NCBI GenBank assembly: GCA_017303735.1
Contig: JAFLCF010000043.1
Span: 1-25,533, forward strand
Direction: 5' to 3'
Length of the DNA: 25,533 bases
DNA from: Anaerolineae bacterium
GTDB lineage: Bacteria; Chloroflexota; Anaerolineae; Anaerolineales; Villigracilaceae
Below the pieces are notes generated by a model. It was not told the origin of the DNA. It did no database searches and saw only the letters and a list, made by a program, of their open reading frames with translations. Position 1 is the first letter of the stretch. Each line of letters starts with the position of its first letter. Position numbers and translations under genes: made by a program. Positions 1-6,955 of this stretch are shown one piece after another.

Positions 1-1
1 T

Positions 2-532
2 CATATCGCAGGCATCTCTTACGGCGGGGAAGTGGCGCAGGCATTCGGATTGAAATATCCCGAGCGGACTCTCAGCCTGATCCTTGCCGACACCGTGAGT
101 GAAGTGGGCGCCGAAACACGCATCATTATCGACGGGTGGCTTGACTCTGCTCGAGCGGCAGATGCCAACGCCTTTTTCAATGCCACCGTCCCGTGGAACT
201 TCTCGCCTGCATTCATCGCTGTCAACCCCGCTTTACTCGCAGATGCAAAAGGACGTTACGCCTTGTTGGATTATCCAGCCGTCGTTCGTCTGTGCGAATG
301 CTTTCTAGACGTGAACTTCACCGCTCGTTTGGGCGAACTCAAATGCCCAACTTGCATCATCGTCGGTTCGCTGGATATATTGAAGGGTCCAGCCTATGCC
401 GCCATACTGAAAGCAGGGATTCCACATGCTGAACTGCATGTCCTTCAGGGAGCAGGTCATGCTTCTTGTTGGGAAAGACCCCAAGAATTCAACTCTGCCA
501 TTTTAGGATTTTTGGCAAAGCAAACTTCATAA
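2..532 (+). CDS. Alpha/beta hydrolase, 5'-truncated by window edge
   Basis: The frame is open from base 2 to a TAA at 530-532, giving 176 residues of what is normally a protein of about 260-280 residues, so the N-terminal third lies outside the window. The visible part starts at the nucleophile elbow GISYGG (Ser6 of the fragment, GxSxG). The other two triad members are visible as the Asp in VGSLDILKGP and the His in QGAGHASCWERP, in the order and spacing of the alpha/beta hydrolase fold. The protein is probably a cytoplasmic esterase, lactonase or C-C bond hydrolase; the exact substrate cannot be read from sequence. It lies 29 bp upstream of the SDR gene on the same strand, and a second hydrolase of the same fold sits at 3021. 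Its role is inferred to be release of an acid that the downstream ligase activates. Fold assignment is firm, function is open. Confidence 0.88.
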   Translation, partial: HIAGISYGGEVAQAFGLKYPERTLSLILADTVSEVGAETRIIIDGWLDSARAADANAFFNATVPWNFSPAFIAVNPALLADAKGRYALLDYPAVVRLCECFLDVNFTARLGELKCPTCIIVGSLDILKGPAYAAILKAGIPHAELHVLQGAGHASCWERPQEFNSAILGFLAKQTS

Positions 533-561
533 AAACTAAATACTTCAAGAGGAACTTCACC

Positions 562-1326
562 ATGCGCATGAAAGATAAAGTAGTGCTCGTTACAGGCGGC
601 GCGGCGGGAATTGGCAAAGCCACTGCCCTGCGTTTCGCTGAAGAAGGTGCAAAAGTTGTCATTTGTGATGTGAACGAAGCCGTTGGACAGGAAACGCTCA
701 AAGAACTCGGCGAAGGCGCGGCATTCTACAAGGTCAACGTGACCAGCCGCGAAGATGTTCAAAAGTGGATCGATGATGTGGTCGCCAAGTATGGTTGCAT
801 TGATGTCATCGTCAACAACGCGGGTGTTTTGCGCGATGGACAGTTGGTCAAAGTGAAGGAAGGCAATCTGGTTGGACAAATGTCCGAACCTGATTTCGAC
901 CTCGTCATCTCCGTTAACTTGAAAGGCGTGTTCAATTGCGCTCAAGCCGTGGCACCGGTGATGGCGAAACAGGGTGGCGGCGTAATTCTCAATGCCTCAT
1001 CCGTTGTTGGTCTCGATGCTAACTTTGGACAAACCAACTACGTTGCAACAAAATTCGGTGTGATCGGTATGACTAAGGTCTGGGCGCGCGAACTCGGCAA
1101 GTTCAACATCCGCGTTAATGCTGTGGCTCCCGGTTTCACTGCTACTGAAATGGTGACTGCCATGCCAGAAAAAGTTTTGGACGGCATGAAGTCCCACACT
1201 CCGCTCGGACGCTTGGGCGAACCGCGCGATATTGCCAACGCTTATCTCTTCCTCGCTTCAGACGATGCCTCATTTATTACTGGCGAAGTTCTCCGTGTGG
1301 ATGGCGGGATCGTCGTCGGGACGTAA
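562..1326 (+). CDS. SDR-family oxidoreductase (FabG-like)
   Basis: A classical short-chain dehydrogenase of 254 aa, the usual length of the family. The cofactor motif TGGAAGIG is at residues 11-18, an Asp follows strand beta-2 (ICDV, Asp36), which usually favours NAD(H) over NADP(H), and NNAG is at 85-88. The catalytic Ser147, Tyr160 and Lys164 are present (NASSVVG and NYVATK). The C-terminal part (VDGG) matches FabG and 3-hydroxyacyl dehydrogenases. The ATG at 562 is chosen because AGAGG lies about 8 bp upstream and the Rossmann motif then sits at the normal position; a second ATG at 568 is also possible, while the longer frame from 466 overlaps the preceding gene and adds no SDR sequence. 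It probably oxidises or reduces a hydroxyacyl or cyclic alcohol intermediate in the pathway fed by the neighbouring ligase and hydrolases. The Asp36 inference and the pathway role are not proven. Confidence 0.93.
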   Translation: MRMKDKVVLVTGGAAGIGKATALRFAEEGAKVVICDVNEAVGQETLKELGEGAAFYKVNVTSREDVQKWIDDVVAKYGCIDVIVNNAGVLRDGQLVKVKEGNLVGQMSEPDFDLVISVNLKGVFNCAQAVAPVMAKQGGGVILNASSVVGLDANFGQTNYVATKFGVIGMTKVWARELGKFNIRVNAVAPGFTATEMVTAMPEKVLDGMKSHTPLGRLGEPRDIANAYLFLASDDASFITGEVLRVDGGIVVGT

Positions 1327-1333
1327 ATCAGTT

Positions 1334-1426
1334 TCAAGTATCACGTGTCAAGTGCCAGGTTCTCCGCACTTGGCGCGTGATTTTTTCTCCAAACATTCAA
1401 CCTGCAACATTCAACTTGTAACCTGA
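1334..1426. repeat. Degenerate heptanucleotide repeat arrays (site A)
   Basis: Two 7-nt-phased arrays lie back to back. From 1334 the units are TCAAGTA, TCACGTG, TCAAGTG, CCAGGTT. From 1392 they are AACATTC, AACCTGC, AACATTC, AACTTGT, AACCTGA (1392-1426). The first overlaps the terminator stem; the second runs to 10 bp before the ligase start codon and occupies the place where a Shine-Dalgarno sequence would be expected. Together they make up nearly all of the 110-bp gap between the SDR and the ligase. Confidence 0.8.
1341..1386 (+). terminator. Rho-independent terminator after the SDR gene
   Basis: A 15-position stem (1341-1355 with 1366-1380, 13 Watson-Crick pairs plus two G-T pairs) closes a 10-nt loop and is followed directly by six T at 1381-1386. 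It is 14 bp past the SDR stop. The left arm is built from 7-nt-phased repeats, so the terminator seems to have arisen from the heptamer array. It would separate or attenuate expression between the SDR and the ligase. Confidence 0.75.
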
Positions 1427-1436
1427 TACCGAACCT

Positions 1437-2972
1437 ATGAATTCTGCCGACATTCTGACCAAACGAGCACTGTTGACGCCCGATCGCGAAGCAATGATCG
1501 AACTCGCGAGCGGAGTTCACTATACCTATGCGGAATTAAATGGACGTGCCAATCGTGCTGCGAATTTTTTGCGCGAGAAATACAACCTGCAAAAAGGTGA
1601 TCGTGTGTCCATTTTGGCACACAACAATGTTGCCTATGTGGACTTGTTGTTCGGTCTGGCGAAACTTGGTGCCATTCTCGCTCCCCTCAATTGGCGGCTG
1701 ACCTCACGTGAGTTGACGTATATCGTCAATGATTGTCAGCCCAAGGTGTTGATCGTCGGTCCAGAATTCGTTTCGGTGTATGACGAGATGAAAGCCTCCA
1801 TTAAAGTGGATCATTTGCTTTCATTGGAAGGCGCAAAAGTTTCCGGCGAAGCGTATGAAACATTGCATGAACAGGCTTCAGCAGAAGAACCAAAGCGTAT
1901 TGAAATTTCAGGCGATGATCCAGTTTGTATCCTCTACACCTCTGGCACAACGGGACGCCCCAAAGGTGCGGTTCTTCCACATCGACAAGTGGTGTGGAAC
2001 TCCATCAACACCGTCATGTCTTGGGGTTTGAACGAAAATGATATTTCCCCGATCCTCACGCCCATGTTTCATTCGGGCGGGTTATTCGTTTTTCTTGTGC
2101 CGCTTTTTCACGTGGGCGGCAAGTTGTTACTCGGACGCACCTTCGACCCCGATGCTTCACTGAAATTGATCGTCGAAGAAAAATGCACGGTCATTCTCGG
2201 TGTGCCAACCCTCTTCCAAGTGTGGATGAACTCGGCGCAATTTGCCAGCGCAGATTTCAGTCATGTGCGCTTTTTTATCAGTGGCGGCGCGCCGTGTCCG
2301 CCTTCGTTGATTCAGGCTTGGAGCGAGAAGAAGGGTGTGGTCATGCGCCAGGGCTACGGTCTGACCGAGGTGGGCGTGAACTGTTTCTCGATGACGGATG
2401 AAGACGCGCTGCGAAAGGTCGGTTCGGTGGGGAAGCCTATCTTCCACAGCGATATGCGCTTGGTAGATGAAAAAGGACAAGATGTGCCTGTTGGTTCGAC
2501 AGGTGAACTCATTATCAAAGGCGAGCATGTTTGTGTCGGTTATTGGAATAACGAAGAAGCTACGAAGCAGTCGCTCAAAGATGGTTGGTTCCATACTGGT
2601 GACATGGCTCGCATGGATGAAGAAGGTTACTTCTACATCGCCGGTCGTTTCAAAGACATGATCATCAGTGGCGGTGAGAACGTGTATGCCGCTGAAGTGG
2701 AATCTATTTTTCGCGAGCATGCGGCGGTTGCCGATGCAGCGTTGATCGGTCAGCCAGATGAAAAATGGGGTGAGGTTGGCGTGATGATCGTGGCGTGCAA
2801 GCCCGGTCAATCAACCAACGCGGATGAGTTGTTGCAATTTTGTACGGGACGTTTGGCGAAATACAAAATTCCGAAACGTGTTGAGTTTGTAGAAGCTTTG
2901 CCGTATTCACCCTATGGGAAGGTGATCAAGGCGGAGTTGAAGAAGCAGTGGATAGTGGAAGGTGGAAAGTAG
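1437..2972 (+). CDS. AMP-forming acyl-CoA synthetase (class I adenylate-forming)
   Basis: A 511-aa cytoplasmic ligase that activates a carboxylic acid to its acyl-CoA through an acyl-adenylate. The core motifs are in order: the P-loop YTSGTTGRPKG at 167-177, GYGLTE at 306-311, the TGD motif with Asp389, GRFKD with Arg404 in the hinge, and the C-terminal catalytic Lys495 in SPYGKVIK. The length fits medium or long-chain fatty-acid, benzoate or cyclohexanecarboxylate ligases; motifs alone do not separate these. The ATG at 1437 is preceded by a heptamer array and no clear Shine-Dalgarno sequence. The last seven residues (WIVEGGK) and the TAG stop are encoded by a second heptamer array, so the natural end of the protein was probably a few residues earlier, near KKQ. 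It sits between an SDR and a hydrolase and upstream of a LIV-type importer, which suggests it activates the imported acid. Confidence 0.94.
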   Translation: MNSADILTKRALLTPDREAMIELASGVHYTYAELNGRANRAANFLREKYNLQKGDRVSILAHNNVAYVDLLFGLAKLGAILAPLNWRLTSRELTYIVNDCQPKVLIVGPEFVSVYDEMKASIKVDHLLSLEGAKVSGEAYETLHEQASAEEPKRIEISGDDPVCILYTSGTTGRPKGAVLPHRQVVWNSINTVMSWGLNENDISPILTPMFHSGGLFVFLVPLFHVGGKLLLGRTFDPDASLKLIVEEKCTVILGVPTLFQVWMNSAQFASADFSHVRFFISGGAPCPPSLIQAWSEKKGVVMRQGYGLTEVGVNCFSMTDEDALRKVGSVGKPIFHSDMRLVDEKGQDVPVGSTGELIIKGEHVCVGYWNNEEATKQSLKDGWFHTGDMARMDEEGYFYIAGRFKDMIISGGENVYAAEVESIFREHAAVADAALIGQPDEKWGEVGVMIVACKPGQSTNADELLQFCTGRLAKYKIPKRVEFVEALPYSPYGKVIKAELKKQWIVEGGK

Positions 2973-3007
2973 TCAGTGGGTACTCCACTTTCTACTCACT
3001 ACTTTCC
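2948..3007. repeat. Heptanucleotide repeat forming an inverted repeat (site B)
   Basis: Units from 2948 are GTGGATA, GTGGAAG, GTGGAAA, GTAGTCA, GTGGGTA, followed by a complementary CT-rich half in opposite orientation. Positions 2964-2980 pair with 2991-3007 with one mismatch and two G-T pairs. The array starts inside the ligase reading frame, contains its stop codon at 2970-2972, and ends one base before the Shine-Dalgarno of the next gene. No T-tract follows, so it is not a classical terminator. Confidence 0.85.
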
Positions 3008-3020
3008 AAAGGAGTTAGCC

Positions 3021-3824
3021 ATGCCAAAAGTCAAAACCAATAATATCGAACTCTATTACGAAATTCACGGCGAGGGCAGTCTGCTTGTCTTGATCTCGGG
3101 TCTTGGGTATTCGAGTTGGCAGTGGCACAAGATGGTTCCGCTGTTGGCGGAGCATTTCCAAGTCATCACGTTTGATAATCGCGGAGTTGGTCAGAGCGAT
3201 AAGCCTGCGGGTCCATACACGGCGGGGATGCTTGCACAAGATACAGTCGGGTTGCTCGATGCTTTGAATATTGAGAAAGCCATCATCGTCGGTCATTCGA
3301 TGGGCGGGTTCATTGCTCAAGCATTGGCTCTTGATTTTCCGCAGAGAGTAGAAAAACTCATCCTGTGTTCGACCAACTTTGGGGGACCGAACCATGTCCC
3401 GGTCACGCCTGAGGCGATGAAAGTCCTCACCGATGTTTCAAGCGATGCGCTGACCCGTTTCAAAAATGGATTGGCAGTCAGCACGGCTCCGGGTTGGTCT
3501 GAAAAGAATCCAGAGATGATCGAAACGTGGATTCAGTGGCGTGTGGCGAACCCCATCGAGCCTGTTCATTATCAAGCGCAGATGGCAATTGGGCTTGGAT
3601 TGATGCCCGAAGCCGCCGCCTTTGAAAATAAACTGCCGCGCCTCAACGTCCCGACCTTGATCTTGTTCGGCGCACACGACAAAGTGGTGCCACCCGCCAA
3701 CGCGGACTTGCTCGCGCAGAAGATCGCAGGCAGCACCGTTGTGATTTTCCCCGATGCGGGGCATTTCTTCCCAATTGAAATTGCGGAAGCCGCCTCGCGT
3801 GCTATCACGGATTTTGCAGCATAA
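3021..3824 (+). CDS. Alpha/beta hydrolase
   Basis: A 267-aa hydrolase with the full fold: a likely oxyanion region near SGLGYSSW (26-33), DNRGVGQSD at 52-60, the nucleophile elbow GHSMGG with Ser93, Asp220 in FGAHDKVVPP and His248 in DAGHFFP. This matches the 3-oxoadipate enol-lactonase, carboxylesterase and haloperoxidase-like group. The ATG at 3021 is preceded by AAAGGAG at 3008-3014 with 6-nt spacing; a GTG at 2976 in the same frame would only add residues translated from the heptamer repeat and is rejected. It follows the ligase by 48 bp and precedes the importer's binding protein. A role in hydrolysing an imported ester or lactone, or a ring-cleavage product, is inferred from the neighbours. 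Confidence 0.93.
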   Translation: MPKVKTNNIELYYEIHGEGSLLVLISGLGYSSWQWHKMVPLLAEHFQVITFDNRGVGQSDKPAGPYTAGMLAQDTVGLLDALNIEKAIIVGHSMGGFIAQALALDFPQRVEKLILCSTNFGGPNHVPVTPEAMKVLTDVSSDALTRFKNGLAVSTAPGWSEKNPEMIETWIQWRVANPIEPVHYQAQMAIGLGLMPEAAAFENKLPRLNVPTLILFGAHDKVVPPANADLLAQKIAGSTVVIFPDAGHFFPIEIAEAASRAITDFAA

Positions 3825-3840
3825 GAGGCGGTCTCTTATG
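3820..3840 (+). other. Hairpin at the hydrolase stop codon
   Basis: CATAAGAG at 3820-3827 and CTCTTATG at 3833-3840 form a perfect 8-bp stem with a 5-nt loop. It contains the TAA stop (3822-3824) of the hydrolase. No T-run follows, so an mRNA-stabilising or attenuating role before the abundant binding-protein message is more likely than full termination. Confidence 0.5.
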
Positions 3841-3877
3841 TTGATAATCGAACCATAAATCAAAGGAGAAGAATAAG

Positions 3878-5263
3878 ATGAAAGTTTTACGTACGTTCGC
3901 TTTCTTGCTCGTAGCCTTGTCCCTCGTTTTGGCTGCCTGCGCCCCCGCTGCGACGGAGGCTCCCGTCGAAGCCACCGAAGCCCCTGCAACCGAAGAAGTT
4001 GCAACCGAGGCTCCCACTGAAGCCGCCACCGAAGAACCTGCCGGTTTGACCTGCGCTGAACCCGTGAAGGTCGGTCTCATCACCGATGCCTCCGGCGCGC
4101 TTGCCATTTATGGCGCTCACATTTTGCGCTCCTTCATGCTCGGCATGGAATATGCCACTGGCGCCGCTGGTTCTGCAGGTGAGAAGTTCGACTTCACCCA
4201 GACTCAGGAAAACACATTCAAGATTGATGACTGTGAAATTCAGGTCTTCGTTCGCGATGATGGCAGCAATGCTGAGAACACCGCCACTGTTGCGCGTGAA
4301 TTGATCGACGTTGAAGGCGTGAACATCCTCGTGGGTACCGTGTCTTCTGGCGCGACTGCCACCTTGCAGGGTATTGCCCTCGAAAGCGGAATTCCGCTCA
4401 TTGTGGCTCCCGCCGCGGCGAACGACATCACCGGTGTGAACTTCAACGAATACACCTTCCGCACCAGCCGCAACAACTATCAAGATGCGATGAACGAATG
4501 TATCGCGTTGACCCAGCAGTACAAGACCTTCGTCCAGATCGCGCCTGACTATGCGTTCGGACAAGGCTCCGCCGCTGCCTTCCGCGATGCCTGTACTCTC
4601 GAAGGCGCTGAATTCGTCGCTGACGATATCTTCGCCCCGCTCGATACCACTGACTTCACCCCGTACATGGAGCAGATCGCCAACTCCGGCGCAGAAGCCT
4701 ACATCGTGACCTGGGCTGGTTCCGGCTTCGTCTCTTTGGTGCAAGCTGCCAAGGATCAGGGCGTGACCGAATCGATGGCTCTCGGCGCGACCTTCATTGA
4801 CAACGTGCTTATGCCGACCTTCTTTGCGAATGCGGTTGGCACCACCGCTGGCATTCTGTATCACTACAGCGCCCCGCAGAATGACATCAACGCCTGGCTG
4901 GTTGAAAATACCAAGGCTCGCTATGGTGTGAACCCCGACCTGTTCGACGCCGATGGCATGAACGCCGCCATCTTCGCTGTGGAAGCTATCAAGGCGACCA
5001 ATGGTGATGTCAGTGGTGAAGCACTCAAGACTGCCATGGAAGGCATGGAATTCGAAGGTCCCAAGGGCACCATCTACATCCGCCCCGAAGATCATGTTGC
5101 CATTCAGGATATGTACATCCTCAAGCTCGTCAACGTGACCGACCCCGAAGCCGCCTTCTACGAATACGTAGACACCTCCCGCCCCGAACCCCCCTGCTTG
5201 CTCCCCGAAGCTCTGAAAGATCGCTGCGGTGGTCTACCTTACAGCAACCTGAGCGGACAGTAA
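3878..5263 (+). CDS. LIV-type ABC substrate-binding lipoprotein
   Basis: A 461-aa extracytoplasmic binding protein of the Leu/Ile/Val-binding (periplasmic binding protein type 1, HAAT) family. The signal peptide ends in LVLAAC, with the lipidated Cys21, and residues about 22-56 form an Ala/Thr/Glu/Pro linker rich in TEAP units that tethers the domain to the membrane. The fold begins at VKVGLITDASG (about residue 63) and shows typical segments such as VNILVGTVSSGAT and YIVTWAG. The ATG at 3878 has AAAGGAG at 3862-3868. It is followed by livG, livF, livH and livM, making a complete importer. The HAAT family takes branched-chain amino acids but also urea, amides, aromatic acids and other carboxylates. 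The flanking ligase, SDR and hydrolases make a carboxylate or ester-derived ligand more likely than an amino acid; this is inference. Confidence 0.93.
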   Translation: MKVLRTFAFLLVALSLVLAACAPAATEAPVEATEAPATEEVATEAPTEAATEEPAGLTCAEPVKVGLITDASGALAIYGAHILRSFMLGMEYATGAAGSAGEKFDFTQTQENTFKIDDCEIQVFVRDDGSNAENTATVARELIDVEGVNILVGTVSSGATATLQGIALESGIPLIVAPAAANDITGVNFNEYTFRTSRNNYQDAMNECIALTQQYKTFVQIAPDYAFGQGSAAAFRDACTLEGAEFVADDIFAPLDTTDFTPYMEQIANSGAEAYIVTWAGSGFVSLVQAAKDQGVTESMALGATFIDNVLMPTFFANAVGTTAGILYHYSAPQNDINAWLVENTKARYGVNPDLFDADGMNAAIFAVEAIKATNGDVSGEALKTAMEGMEFEGPKGTIYIRPEDHVAIQDMYILKLVNVTDPEAAFYEYVDTSRPEPPCLLPEALKDRCGGLPYSNLSGQ

Positions 5264-5277
5264 TTTCGTACTACAAT

Positions 5278-5311
5278 GAGTGACTGGGATTCGCGAGAGT
5301 TCTAGTCACTC
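5278..5311 (+). other. Hairpin after the binding-protein gene
   Basis: Positions 5278-5289 pair with 5300-5311 over 12 positions (two G-T pairs) around a 10-nt loop. It lies 15 bp after the binding-protein stop and has no T-tract. Placed between the binding protein and the membrane-complex genes, it may protect the upstream message from 3' exonucleases. Confidence 0.5.
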
Positions 5312-5317
5312 AATTTC

Positions 5318-5383
5318 GACCACGGACGACAGACCATGGACGATGGATCTTAAATCATCGTCCATGGTCCATCGTCAATCGTC
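5318..5383. repeat. Heptanucleotide repeat with perfect 14-bp inverted arms (site C)
   Basis: Left units are GACCACG, GACGACA, GACCATG, GACGATG (5318-5345). Right units are CATCGTC, CATGGTC, CATCGTC, AATCGTC (5356-5383). Positions 5332-5345 are the exact reverse complement of 5356-5369, with a 10-nt loop, and weaker pairing continues outward in the same 7-nt phase. It fills the spacer before livG and ends 16 bp before its start codon. Confidence 0.88.
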
Positions 5384-5399
5384 ACATCTGGAAGGCTTT

Positions 5400-6170
5400 A
5401 TGGAAACCGAGATCATTTTCGAAACCCAAAACCTGACCAAGCAATTCGGCGCACTCGTCGCTGTGGACAGTGTGAGCATCAAAGTCCGCAAGAACTCATT
5501 ACATGCCATTATTGGTCCCAATGGGGCTGGCAAGACCACATTTTTTAATTTGCTCAGCGGCAACATCGAACCCACCAGCGGCAAGGTCATCTTCAAAGGA
5601 CGGGACATCACGCATCAACCCGTCCATAAAACGATTCATTACGGTATTGGGCGTTCCTTCCAGATCACGAACATCTTTCCTAATCTCACTGTCTTTGAAA
5701 ATATCCGCCTCGCCGCTCAAGCCATGGGACGTGACAACTTCAAGTTCTGGCAAGCGGCTTCCCATTTCAAATCCTACGAAGCGCGGACGATGGACGTCAT
5801 CGAAAAAGTCGGCTTGAAAGATCGCGTCCACACCTTTGCAAAGACTCTCCCACATGGCGACCAACGCAAACTGGAACTCGGTATGATCCTCGCACCCGAC
5901 CCCGAAGTGCTGCTGCTTGATGAGCCCACTGCGGGCATGGCGTCGGAACAAGTGCCTGAATTGATCGAACTGATTCAAGGCATCCAAAAAGCGGGCAACA
6001 AGACAGTTATGCTCGTAGAACACAATATGAACGTGGTCATGAGCGTCTCCGATCAGATCACGGTCATGCACCAAGGCAAGGTCCTTGCCGAAGGCACTCC
6101 CTCCGAGATCGCGGCGAATAAAGAAGTGCAAACTGCCTATCTTGGCGGACTTTACGAACTTAACGTGTAA
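5400..6170 (+). CDS. livG: LIV-type ABC transporter ATP-binding protein LivG
   Basis: A 256-aa ATPase that powers the LIV-type importer from the cytoplasmic side. Walker A is GPNGAGKT (39-46), the Q-loop is in RSFQITNIFPNLTV (85-98), and Walker B is VLLLDEP (170-176) followed by the switch His208 in LVEHN. The signature region reads LPHGDQRK (150-157), a degenerate LSGGQ with Pro in place of the Ser; LivG proteins often have variants such as LSYGQQR, so it is probably functional. The ATG at 5400 is chosen: GGAAGG lies 4 bp upstream, and the in-frame GTG at 5280 would only translate the upstream hairpin and heptamer repeat. The next gene, livF, follows after a 79-bp repeat-filled gap. Confidence 0.95.
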   Translation: METEIIFETQNLTKQFGALVAVDSVSIKVRKNSLHAIIGPNGAGKTTFFNLLSGNIEPTSGKVIFKGRDITHQPVHKTIHYGIGRSFQITNIFPNLTVFENIRLAAQAMGRDNFKFWQAASHFKSYEARTMDVIEKVGLKDRVHTFAKTLPHGDQRKLELGMILAPDPEVLLLDEPTAGMASEQVPELIELIQGIQKAGNKTVMLVEHNMNVVMSVSDQITVMHQGKVLAEGTPSEIAANKEVQTAYLGGLYELNV

Positions 6171-6174
6171 ATCA

Positions 6175-6240
6175 GTGGATAGTGGGAAGTGGATAGTGTG
6201 TAGAAAACTACCCACTTCTCACTATCCACTTCCCACTATT
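6175..6240. repeat. Heptanucleotide repeat with 20-bp inverted arms between livG and livF (site D)
   Basis: Left units are GTGGATA, GTGGGAA, GTGGATA, GTGTGTA (6175-6202). Right units are ACCCACT, TCTCACT, ATCCACT, TCCCACT (6210-6237). Positions 6179-6198 are an exact reverse complement of 6220-6239. A small GTAG/CTAC tip hairpin with an AAAA loop sits at 6200-6211. The array nearly fills the 79-bp gap, ending just before the GAGG Shine-Dalgarno of livF. The unit GTGGATA is shared with site B. Confidence 0.9.
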
Positions 6241-6249
6241 TGAGGTCAA

Positions 6250-6954
6250 ATGGAAACCATCCTCGAAGTACAGAACATCCACACCTTTATCGGGCAGTAT
6301 CACATCTTGCAGGGTGTGAATGTGCACGTGCCGAAAGGCTCGATTGTGGCTTTGCTCGGGCGCAATGGAGCAGGCAAGACCACCACGCTCAAATCCATTT
6401 TGGGTCTCACTCCGCCGCGCGAAGGCAAGGTCATTTTTAATGGGCAGGAAGTGAACGGCTTGCGTTCCTTTGACATTGCCAGCATGGGCATCGGTTTTGT
6501 CCCCGAGCATCGCGCCATCTTTCGTGACCTAAGTGTGGAAGAGAACCTCAAGATCGCTGAACGCAAAAAAGGCGATTATCTTCGCAAAAAAGATTTCATC
6601 TTCACACTCTTTCCCGACCTCCAGCGTTTGATCGCCTTGCCGGGCACCAGTCTCTCCGGTGGGCAGCAACAGATGCTTGCCATCGCGCGCGCACTTGTGC
6701 CGGATAATCAACTTCTGCTCATTGACGAACCCAGCGAAGGTCTTGCGCCAGTCATTATCGAATCGATGATGACTGCCATCCGCGAACTTGCCAAAGAGTC
6801 AACCGTCATTCTCGTCGAGCAAAATTTTCTGGTGGCGAGTCAACTGGCAGAATACTACGTCATCATCGAAGAAGGGCGCTCGGTGCAGGACGGCAAGATG
6901 AAGGACCTCGCCGCTGATAAAGCCGCCATTCATCGTTTCCTAGGAGCCGCATAA
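6250..6954 (+). CDS. livF: LIV-type ABC transporter ATP-binding protein LivF
   Basis: The second ATPase of the importer, 234 aa, the usual LivF length. Walker A is GRNGAGKT (37-44), the signature is a canonical LSGGQ (135-139), and Walker B is LLLIDEP (155-161). The switch position reads LVEQN, with Gln in place of His, which is normal in LivF. VPEHRAIFRDLSVEENL is a typical LivF stretch. GAGG at 6242-6245 precedes the ATG at 6250. The stop is one base before the livH start, and the livH Shine-Dalgarno lies within the livF end, so the two are translationally coupled. Confidence 0.96.
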   Translation: METILEVQNIHTFIGQYHILQGVNVHVPKGSIVALLGRNGAGKTTTLKSILGLTPPREGKVIFNGQEVNGLRSFDIASMGIGFVPEHRAIFRDLSVEENLKIAERKKGDYLRKKDFIFTLFPDLQRLIALPGTSLSGGQQQMLAIARALVPDNQLLLIDEPSEGLAPVIIESMMTAIRELAKESTVILVEQNFLVASQLAEYYVIIEEGRSVQDGKMKDLAADKAAIHRFLGAA

Positions 6955-6955
6955 C

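Noticed and set aside
2157..2810. 217-codon minus-strand frame opposite the acyl-CoA ligase
   Set aside because: Covers conserved ligase motifs in the other strand and has no ribosome site or family features.
3887..5095. Long minus-strand open frame opposite the LIV binding protein
   Set aside because: 402 codons but rich in His, Gly and Arg without any family motif, fully inside a strongly supported lipoprotein gene; a codon-bias shadow.
5280..5399. N-terminal extension of LivG from the GTG at 5280
   Set aside because: It would translate the hairpin and heptamer repeat; homology starts at METEIIFETQ and a Shine-Dalgarno precedes 5400.
2948..6240. Repeats as a CRISPR array
   Set aside because: Period is 7 nt with no unique spacers, units vary, and no cas genes are present.
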